From: Apostichopus japonicus
Lineage: Eukaryota > Echinodermata > Holothuroidea > Aspidochirotida > Stichopodidae
Length of the DNA stretch: 64,000 nucleotides
Direction: 5' to 3'
NCBI RefSeq assembly: GCF_037975245.1
Contig: NC_092573.1
Coordinates: 22,909,265 to 22,973,264, forward strand
This document shows positions 1 to 10,200 of this stretch, piece by piece. The position numbers and the translations under genes were made by a program. The notes beneath the pieces were generated by a model, which was given only the letters and a program-made list of their open reading frames with translations, searched no databases and was not told the DNA's origin. Every line of letters begins with the position of its first letter. Position 1 is the stretch's first letter.

Positions 1-91
1 CTGGACGACATACATTAATCTTGGAGTGGCTCGAACTCGGGACCTTATGATTGGAAGGCACCGGCTTTAACCACTGAGCTAACACTACCTG
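1..91 (-). repeat. tRNA-derived SINE head, cut by window edge
   Basis: Read on the minus strand from about 91 downward there is an A-box-like segment (TTAGCTCAGTGGTTA) and a B-box-like segment (AGTTCGAGCC) at tRNA-like spacing. The arms do not close into a full cloverleaf and no terminator follows. The sequence runs on past the B box and leaves the window, so a SINE promoter region is more likely than a tRNA gene. Confidence 0.55.
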
Positions 92-719
92 CATATCAGC
101 AGACTTGTGATCATACCAGAGATTTGACTACCATAATGGGCATCTTATGACACCTGTGGGAACTCAAGATAAATTGATATATATTTAGCACACTTTGTGA
201 TGAAAGCCAGTGACACAGTCTGGATATATTAATCATATTTCACCCAAGTATGAGATCATTCTTCCATTGTGCAGACTTGTTCTGATTGGCTATTCAACAA
301 CTATATTACACATATGATGATAGTGCTATGCTTTCTGTTCAGAATATTAGCCCCACCCACTACTGAATATTAGTGTAGTATTTGCAAGCTAATGAAATGC
401 TAATTACTGAATGTGGGATGTCTCCTTTACCCAAGTTTCTTTTAATACAAGAGTTAGGTAAATTAATGGACTACCTGAAGTTGATTTAATATGTACGGTC
501 TCAAAGTGAGAAATTACATAATGAATTATTAAATATTTCTGAACTGCTATATTTTCCACTGTTTGTACTATTTTATGCTTACTTGACATACAAGTTGGCG
601 TGTGTTTGTGTATGTGACACCATAGCTTGTGAACACCATATCTAAAGATAGGTATTAGACCTCTGCAGTTCTCATATTTGGCATGTGCCTTCCCCATAGT
701 TATACAAGAACCACATTCT

Positions 720-1260
720 TTTGGGTGTAGGTCAAAAGGTCATTTGGGGTCATCAGAGGAGAGAATGTTGAAATCTCAAAAACGCTGTTTCTCCAGGACA
801 TGAACATCAAAGGAGCTCATATATACAAGGTAGGATAGCCTTTATGTAGTGTAAAGTTTTCATGCAATTTGGTGGTCAGAGTTAATTGAAGGTCACCAGG
901 AGTCAAAACTTTAAATCCTTGTAAACGAGGTATCTCAAGATAGGAAACTTAATTGGCGCTCATATTTTGCATGCGGCTTCTCTATGAGAACAAGAACCTT
1001 CTTGTTTTTGGTTGAGTTCAAAGGTCATTTGGGGTCATCAAAGGTCACACTCTGTAAAGCCTTGTATACACAAACCTTGTAAACACGATATGTTAGCATG
1101 TCTTTCTTACAGTGAGTACAAGAACCCTATTATTTTGGGTGGAGGTCAAAGGTCATTTGGGGTCAGCACTTGTACTAAAAAGTTTAACCTTCCACCTGCC
1201 TGTAGTTGCAAACTGTACAGGGTGGCTCGAAGAGCCAGTCAAAAGTGAGCACTTGCAAAA
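720..1260 (+). repeat. Dispersed repeat with AGGTCA direct repeats
   Basis: Three degenerate internal copies (near 725-770, 1012-1050 and 1140-1170) share the core AGGTCAAAGGTCATTTGGGG. They are joined by similar text about 'ccttgtaaac' and 'tgagctcatat'. The same core, often inverted, recurs near 10.3-10.7, 23.2-23.8, 28.8-29.0, 40.2-40.3 and 48.2 kb. It looks like an old interspersed family rather than host genes. Small reading frames inside it are not credible coding regions. Confidence 0.65.
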
Positions 1261-1299
1261 GCAAACTCTGGCTACAAGTCCAGGACTAACTCTCATAGT

Positions 1300-1675
1300 G
1301 ACAGGAATGTAGTCCAGAACTAACTCTCAGTGACGGGAATGTATTCCAGAACTAACCCTCGCAGTAACAGGAATATAGTCCAGAACTAACTCTCATAGTG
1401 ACAGGAATGTAGTCCATAACTATCTCTCAGTGACAGGAATGTATTCCAGAACTAACCCTCACAGTAACAGGAATATAGTCCAGAACTAACTCTCATAGTG
1501 ACAGGAATGTAGTCCAGAAGTTGATTTTGATAGTGACAGGAATGTAGTCCAGAACTAACTATCAGTGACAGGAATGTATTCCAGAACTAACTCTCAGTGA
1601 CAGGAATGTAGTCCAGAACTAACTCTCATAGTGACAGGAATGTAGTCCAGAAGTTGATTTTGATAGTGACACTCG
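1300..1675. repeat. Tandem minisatellite, about 30-34 bp unit
   Basis: About a dozen head-to-tail copies of a unit containing AGTCCAGAACTAACTCTCA followed by TAGTGACAGGAATGT. Short variants lack the CATAG step. The last units diverge to 'gaagttgattttgatagtgac'. Confidence 0.9.
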
Positions 1676-3249
1676 TTAGGAAGACCCAAACACAGTTCTT
1701 CCTTTGACAGTGCTTTTCAGGTGATCAATTGTAATAGTTCAAACATAAAAGTCAACACAATTCTTGACACTTTCATCTATTGGACAATAAGTGGTTAGAT
1801 TTAACAAAATTCTCTGTAATCGAATACAACCCATAAAATATTCTTACACACAGTATGAAAGATAATGAAACAATTTACTTCTTTGAAAAATTTTCAGGAT
1901 ACAGAACCACACTTAACAAACAAAAGATTTTAAGTCACAGATGTCTCGTGTGTTAATATGAATAATGATTACTGTAACACTATTTCAGAAAGCATATAAC
2001 CTGCGAGACAAACTGGTAGAATTTAATTATATTGACTACATTGAGGCATTTTATGCCGTTTGTTGTCGAAACAAGATTCATCCAAAATCACATCTTTTGA
2101 TGGGTTTTAAGACAGATAACACAGGAAATTAAATACACAAGGTATTAACCATTTTTACTCTATATTAAAATGCAATCTTAAAGGGAGACATAATTAAACC
2201 AAACCTTAAATAAACAAAAAAATGCTTAATTTTTTTTTTATTTCATTGATTTATTGTGATTAAGGAAGTGGAATAATTTGGAAGTTTGTTTGGCCTTGTT
2301 TCATGTGTGATATATTAATAATAAAAAAAATCATGGCTAGCGATTAGAAGCATAACAGATCTGTTAAGTATATTTAACTTAAACAATCACTTTGCCTGAA
2401 TGTTCCATTATCTACAGATAAAGATTATGCTCTTTAACAAACTCCTTTCTTCAGACATTATTCGGCTACCTTGCATATGAACCCCCCCCCCCCCCAAAAA
2501 AAAATCAGGACTTGTCCTGTTTTCCACTGTGGACACTAAAGTATCCTGACAGAATCTTGCCATTTGTTTTGAATTGTATCCTTAACTTTGGAAATTAAGT
2601 ACATTCCTGTTTGTGGATATGCAGTTACTATGGCAATGGTTAAACAATTGCTCACTTTTTTACAATATCAGTTTCCCTTTACAAGTGACAATGACATCAC
2701 TATATAGTATAATCCAGTACAGTTTATAGTGTGTGCAGCAGTCATTATGTATGCATCGCATTTGTAGTTAGTGAAGCTCTTACAAAAAACCATGAAATGT
2801 GTGTTCACTTATCATCTGGTTTTAACATCATGACACCAAAGATTGCTGCATACATAGGCAAGATAAACTACATATTGATGTGAGCAGATTAATCCAGTTG
2901 AACTGTTAACAAAAACTATGGCAATCCTAAACAGCACAGACCATATTTGATCAAACTTTCTTCCATTCCAAGTTTGGCATCTTCCTCATTACAAAAATTG
3001 CACTCCCACAGAAAATTATAGTACTCTTATACTAGTTTTAACCCTAAGCCCCAACCTATTGTAAAATACTTTCATATACCTTAACCTATCTTTTTCTTAT
3101 ATTTCGTCAAAGTTTTTTTTTACTGACAAATTATTAAGCACAGAAAGATACAGATTAATGCATTAACAATGTTACATGTCAGGTTCCTGTATGACTGACA
3201 CTAATAAGATTATGAGCTATAGGATATCAGCCATTTGGTATAGTCAGTA

Positions 3250-3715
3250 TTGCGAAGTTCGGAACACTGCGAAGTTCGGACACTCCAAGAAATACACGAT
3301 TTCACCATGACAACCTATAGCAACAGCCAATTTCACGAAAAACTACAAAGCAACAGTTATTTTCTCTCCAAAATGACCCGTGTGCAAGTAAGTACTTACA
3401 TATTTGTCAATAAAATGAAGGAGATCTATGAAGTCTGTTATAATTACTGAAAGAGCAACTGCGCCACCAATTTTATCACCAGCGCCACACTTTGGGCTGG
3501 GTGTCCGAACTTCGCAAAGAAATACCTGTTCCACAATCACGAAGAATCTTCTTGGAATACAACGTGAAAACAGTTTGCAGGAAAGAAAGTTTGGCCGTGT
3601 ATCGTAATATAACACAATTCTCCCACCATATCAAGTATATTTTCAGTTGATTTAGACCCGAAGATATAGTTTTGGGGTGTTTTAAGGCTTAGGTGTCCGA
3701 ACTTCGAAGTGTCCA
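3250..3715. repeat. Inverted-repeat element with GCGAAGTTCGG ends
   Basis: GCGAAGTTCGG occurs twice at the left (3253-3280). The complement, GTGTCCGAACTTCG, occurs at 3497 and again near 3690-3706. Opposed copies about 450 bp apart suggest a small inverted-repeat element or a folded-back duplication. I could not define a target-site duplication, so the limits are approximate. A 90-codon frame inside it (3343-3615, minus) resembles nothing I know. Confidence 0.45.
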
Positions 3716-5189
3716 TGCTACTAGATAAAGTTTATTTCAGTATTCAAAGTATAAATTGTAAGTAAACCTTGTTAAAGATAAAGAAGTTGGAAAGTGATTC
3801 TTTGGCTTATTTCATCCAACAGTACATTTCTTAAAATGTATCTCAATCTTCTTTGTTCCCAAACTTGATGGAAAGAAGAACAACAATTCAGTTTCACCGA
3901 GAAAAAAAAAATTGAAAGCTAATGAAAGAAAGTTAATATTTTTACCCTGCATTATCGTAAAATGACATAATTTGCAGTGCAATTAGTAAAAATTTAGTCA
4001 TCTAAAGCAGATCAACTTGAATATCACTCAAAGGGTACGGGATACTCCTCGCAGGACACGGGCACACTAAAACTCAACCCTGCAGAACCCAGGGCCTGTG
4101 ATTGGCTGGACCTGAAGACCACGTCTGGTAAAGAAAAAAGAAAGAAAAAAACTGACAACGCAGATTTGAAGAACACAAACAATTCATGAAAGTCTCAAAT
4201 TTCACATTTTCAGAGAAACTGCTGTCAAGACCCCATACAGACTCTTCATATCTCATGTGTGACTCTACATAAATCTGACCCAAACAATTGAAGAATTGCA
4301 CTTTGCCACTTACCTGTTAATGAACGACCAAAAACAAACAACTTTATATTGCAAGGCTTGTCTGGAAGTCTGAACTAAGTGGTGCACTTTCCTGCCCCGA
4401 CCCTAAAGTTCACAATAGTGGCTACTTGAGTTGAATGATATGCACTGCTGCCTATGTGATTTTAGTATAATTGCATACACATATATTCTCCATCGTTATC
4501 ATAACTCCAATGTGTGTTCTACTGTGTATAGTGTTAGAGCACATACAACTGCACTATGATTATCTTGGTCAGTGCAAGTATTTAACAATTCTCAAACTGA
4601 GGCAAACATGGCATCCATTCTCCAATCACCTTATCAATTACTATATTGGGTGACATTTTCAGGATCCTACACCCCATATATTTGGGTCTAGGGTAGATTG
4701 TTTTGCCTATTTTAATGTTACCTACTGAGAATGCAACATTTTTGCTATTCCTCCCCAAGCGCTAGACGAGGGCTATTTAACAAAGCATCAATAGAAACAA
4801 TCTTTTTTATTAAAGACATGTTCCATCGAGTGATATTTACCTGACCATACGACATCTATGTTCTGCTATTCGGATCTTAGCATCATCCAATGAAGTCACC
4901 GACTGGGGGCTCCACAACCTTTCTGATACTGCACTAGCTCTTGGCCTGAAGGAGAGAATTCAGAATACCCACATATGATAGGAGATGGTCAAACTATGCA
5001 GCTACCACCTGTAGCATGGACAAAGGGTCATACGACTGTGACCCACGGGAGTTCCCTTATCATATTCCTATCTGTCACTGTGATGGTTAGGCAAAGCAAC
5101 TGTTTTACCTGTGGCTTGGACACAAAGGCCATAAAAAAAAACATGAGGGTACCCTAGTCACATTCCTGTTTGGTGCTGTGATAGCGGCA

Positions 5190-5455
5190 ATTGTTGTTAA
5201 CACTTCAATGGCAGTGTTCCTGATGAATTGGAGCTAACACTTCGATGGCAGTATTCCTGATGGATTGGAGCTAACACTTCGATGGCAGTGTTCCTGATGG
5301 ATTGGAGCTAACACTTCGATGGCAGTGTTCCTGATGGATTGGAGCTAACACTTCGATGGCAGTGTTCCTGATGGATTGGAGCTAACACTTCGATGGCAGT
5401 ATTCCTGATTGATTGGAGCTAATACTTCGATGGCAGTATTCCTGATGGATGCTGA
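5190..5455. repeat. Tandem minisatellite, 37-bp unit
   Basis: About seven copies of a 37-bp unit containing GGAGCTAACACTTCGATGGC and then AGTGTTCCTGAT. Copies are nearly identical, so the array is young or homogenised. Confidence 0.92.
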
Positions 5456-7085
5456 TATGGTGAAGCAGGGTACCTACCATCTTAGGCCACAAGTATCACA
5501 AACAAGTATGAGAAAGTGTACTGTTTAGTGTTACGAAAGTAGAAGATGGGTACCAACCCTAACATGGGTACTAAATCTAACATGGGTCACTTCTAATCTA
5601 TGAAATATAATTATACCCACAAAAAGGAGCCAGTTTCACCTCGCCAGTGAACCTGGAAAGCAAATTAACTTTGCACAAAGAAGCAGGAAGATTACAAGTT
5701 ACCAGTATGCTTACCATAGTCTGGGTATGAGATTAGTACCATCCACAAACTCTCCCCACATGCACACTTCACCTCCAATTACCAACTTCTTCTGAGCATC
5801 AGTTCCTGTTTGAATTCAATGAAGTAAAAAAATAAAAAAGTCTAAACCAATCATAACATATTTACAGATAAAGATTATGATTTTACACTCCAGTACAAGT
5901 TACTAATTACCATTAACAATAAATACTGGAACACCAAAAAAGCAAATAAAAGAAGAATATGATATCCCTATTAAATTATATTATGTTAACTAAAAACCTT
6001 CAGCTTACAAGCCTTCCTCTTGCACTACATCATATATTTATATATGGTCAAGCCATGGTAACCTTACTACAGGTCATATTATCTTTACATTGTTATTTGA
6101 TCAGGGTTTAATATATTAATTGTTATTATAAATGAAATCATCTTCAATATATATCAAACTGAATTTAAAAAACATATTTTTACACAAAACTAGAATATTG
6201 CTGCAAGGTAACAGGAGTGATATGCACAGACGTCTAAGCAGTGAGTTATGAAGTGGAATCAATTGAAAAGTACAAACTTTATTATAAGTAGCATGAGAAG
6301 AGGGATTGGGGGGGGGGTAGAGAGGGGCAAGAGGAACAAATCCCTGACAGTCAACTCCCTTTCTCTACCCCCACCCACACAAGAATGAGAGTGACCACAA
6401 TTCCAGTGATAGAAAAGAGATAACCCCACCAAATCTCTAATCAAGAGACCCAGAAATTGCTGGAAATGTCAATTCAATCATTTGTGCCTACTTTGATATG
6501 CAGTAAATACCAATGCCTGCTACAGGGAGCCTAAAAACATTGGAGAGGTGGGAAAGGGACAGGGATAACTGCTGTACGCTATAGCCATTTATATTAATTT
6601 ATGCAAATTTATGCAACCGTTTGCCCCACCCCTTGTTCCAAGTCTCCATTTCTCTCTGCCCCTCCTCTTTCTCCAAAATAAAAAAATCGAGCTGATAATG
6701 ACATGCAAAACAAAATCCTACACATGGAGCATGATGATCAAGAAAGCAACGATGAAGAATAGAAGTGTGAGATGACAAAAAGAGTTAGTCAACGAAAGTT
6801 AATAAGCCATGCAGACTACTTGGATGCAGAGACTGTCATAGCAACACCAGCATACAGCTCGTAGAACCTTTTTTTTTTTTTTGATAATTTTTTGATAATT
6901 TTTTTTTTTAAATATCTTAACATATTTATTATAATGGGCATAAGGCACTGTGGTGTATCACATGCCCAACAAATTTCTCTGGTATCAAACCAGTAAGCTC
7001 AACTTTGTTAGAGCAACATTTTTTGCGGGCAATACTCAGTCTCTAACAATCATATTTTTATGCCACCTCACACATCCATTCTTAC

Positions 7086-7263
7086 CATTAAAATCCTGTG
7101 GATCTACACCGTAATATCCCTTCCAGTCCTGACCGTACGGACTGGCGACTCGATTCAGGTAGAAAGTAGACGTCAATAAAGTACGGTAGCCCTTAGATGT
7201 CACTTTGGCAAACTCGTTCTGCCATTTCGGCAGCCAGACCTCCACAATGGTGTCATTCTTCAC
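7086..7263 (-). CDS. Hexosaminidase alternative exon 9b
   Basis: 178 nt, the same length and phases as 9a, about 51% identical in protein (30 of 59 positions by hand count) and without stops. Key residues are [12 protein letters not shown] and [12 protein letters not shown]. The Trp before YL is Phe, but the Asn-Arg pair is like human HexA N423-R424. The acceptor GTGCACAG has a poor pyrimidine tract; the donor G/GTAAGA is good. Joined after 9a it reads G-E-E-stop at once, so the two exons should be alternatives. Confidence 0.9.
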
Positions 7264-10200
7264 CTGTGCACGATGCAATGCAGTGAGATATATAGGGCTA
7301 TGACTTCTTGGATTCGTAAAAAAAAACCAATCCAAAACTGTGTGCAAGACCATGAGCCATGTTCCCAGCATGCTGGTACAATAAGATATAGACAGAACCC
7401 TTTTTGTTTTGATGTAAAGATATCAGTAAACTTTAATTTGGAACAAGTCCAAATGGAAAACCACTAACAACAATGAAACTGGTGAAAACATTTTTTGATT
7501 TACCTTTCAACAAAATGCTACATTTTTAAGGATATCGTTTTTAAGTTATCGAGACACTGGGACCAACATGATGTACATTACAAACAGTATGCTAGGGTTG
7601 ATTTGACTATTAAACAGAGATACTGCATTGCCTGCTTTAAGCAAGGAACATGGCTACTGGCATGCCAGCAAGGACTATGAATGGATGAATGGAAATATAT
7701 CATTATCATCATCATCATACATGGAATTACCATTAAAGAGTAAAGGATCTATAGCGTAGAAGTCTTTCCAATCATTGCTGTAAGGTGATTTGAGGTAATT
7801 CAAGTACCACGGTGTCGACAGTATTGTTCTATAACCCTTCTTAGTCACGGCAGACATTTCACCTGGGTATGGAGTTTTCCATACTTCCACAACTGTGTCG
7901 CTTCTAACCTGGGATTAACCAAAGTAAAAATACTACCGAAATTATACAATAATAACAACAAAAAATAGTTAAATAGATTCATCAACCCAAAAAGCACCCA
8001 ATAATTGTTGGCATTCCTACATTTAGATCCCCCATGCCAAAAATTCTTTAACTTTTAGCAAAACTCACTTCAATCCCTTATTAAACCAAGTGCAACACCT
8101 AAATGATTCCCTAAGTGTATGTCTATGCTTTGTAAAAGTCTAATATCACTTCAGTACCAAAACTGACCTGTGGGATTATCAAATTTGCAATGCATTTTTC
8201 CAGCAAAGACATTTCTACTGAATATACCTCCAGCACGGGTCAAACACAAGTGTTTACTTTATGGAAATGATTTCATATATCCTATCTCAACCCCATAACC
8301 AACAACCTCCAGCCCACAAATCCTCCACTTTGCCCCCCCCCCCCCCACATCCCACCTTCACATCATATTTATGGCCCAGGCCATACTGTGCCTGTTGCAA
8401 ACCATCTCACCTTCACATTGTTATCTATCACCTCCTGCCAGACGGCATAACCTGAATTCAAATCGGACATTATATCCAATAGTTTCTGCTCGTAGTATTC
8501 TTCCAGCTTGGAATAATCTGAGCCAAACCCTTGAGCTTTCATGAAATCTGTAATTTGAGGGTTGCTCTGCCTAAAACAATGAAGAAAAGAAACTTATGAG
8601 AATAAATATATCGATGCAATCAAATACTGTCGTGTAATGGAGTCACTCCACGTGTGTGTGCGTGTGTGTGTGTGTTCAGTTGAGGTCAGGACAAATCAAA
8701 GGTGAGCTTATGAAGTTACGAGTGACTTCACCAACACTTACGAGCTGACTCGACTTCCTCCAGTAGGAATTTCACTATCAAGTGAATTCAACTGTTGACA
8801 TGTGAATTCAAGACATATCAAAAGTTAATTTGAGATATGGAATTTTGAACTCACCAACACTTAAAGTTGACTTCATCTCCTCCTAGGTGGATATAATGAT
8901 CTGGGAAAACCGAGGTAATTTCTTGCATAAATGATTTCAAGAAATCATAGGTGCTGTTCAGGGTGGGGTTTACCGGTCCGAAGGTACCATCGGGCTTGTC
9001 TCCGCTGTAGCATGGTGTCAGCAGGTCCTTGATTGACCCCCACGAATTGAAGGTATGGCCGGGGGTGTCAAACTCTGGCATGACCCGGATACCTCTCAAA
9101 CGAGCGTATTCTATCACCAAGGCAACGTCCTCTTGTGTGTACACATGGCTGGGGCTGTAGGCTCCCTGAAATGAATGTACACAAATACAGAGGATAGAGG
9201 ATTGCCAAGTACATGATAGCAAAAGTTTTTCAAAGATTGAGACACCATTACTAATTTGATAAATTATGCCTTTTACATTGGACGATTACAATCCTCTTAC
9301 AGTAGTACTATTAAAGTGAACTGCGATGAACTGAGTGAATGTGTAAGATACTCATCTGACTTGGTAATACGACTAATGAATATGTATCAGCAGATACTCA
9401 TCTGGCTTGGTACTATGACTAATGAATATGTATATCCTACCGATTCTGTGGTCATAGCAGATACTCATCTGACTCAGTACTATGACTAAGGAATATGTAT
9501 ATCCTACCGATTCTGTGGTCATAGCAGATACTCATCTGACTTGGTACTATAACTAATGAATACGTATATCCTACCAATTCTGTGGTCACAGCAGATACTC
9601 ATCTCATAGTGCAACCAATGCTTTCGTTTGTGCAATTTTTCACAGCCTAGGCACAACAAATAAATTGGCATTAATAATGTTCTATGGTTTTAACTAAACT
9701 CCTTTGGTCTAAGGAACATGACTTCATGGGAATTAGACTAGCGACAAGAAAAACCAACTAATCTGAACTGTATTCTGCAACCTGGCAACGTTTGCCAGTT
9801 CATACTGTATGTAGGTCCATTAAATGTGGCAAACGTTCTCCTAGTAGTCCAGATCGATGCAAGAAACAAAAGGAGCATTGGAAAAAATAAAACAGACGGA
9901 TGGATGGATGTATACATTGGCTATAGATCACATCTCATTCTGATAACTTACCGTTTCACTCAAACTGGGAAAGTTTATGCTTTCGTATGGAAAGGCCTGC
10001 ATATCCACAATGTGCCAGTGAAAGACATTGAGTTTGTTATAAGCCATTGCATCCTGAAGAAGAAGAAAAAAACCAGAAAGCCATCAGGCTTAGTGATTTC
10101 TTGACTTATAACTTTATACTGTATATGGAATCCATTGATAGAGCACAAAAAACCAATAGGGTTCTTGTACTCATTAAAGATGCCATATATGCTAGCTACT

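Larger units (their letters stand above)
1676..7085. other. Non-coding stretch 3' of hexosaminidase exon 9b
   Basis: Apart from the repeats listed separately I see no exon here. I looked on the minus strand for the expected next hexosaminidase exon (a GGEAC-xWGEYVD type segment) and did not find it. The stretch is probably intron of that gene, with AT-rich sequence and homopolymer runs (C near 2481, G near 6310, T near 6872 and 6901). Confidence 0.6.

Noticed and set aside
1-91. tRNA gene at the left edge
   Set aside because: A and B boxes are present but the acceptor and anticodon stems do not pair and there is no terminator; called a SINE.
1-7085. Third copy of hexosaminidase exon 9, or exon 10
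   Set aside because: I looked for VEVW and WGEYVD codings on the minus strand and found neither.
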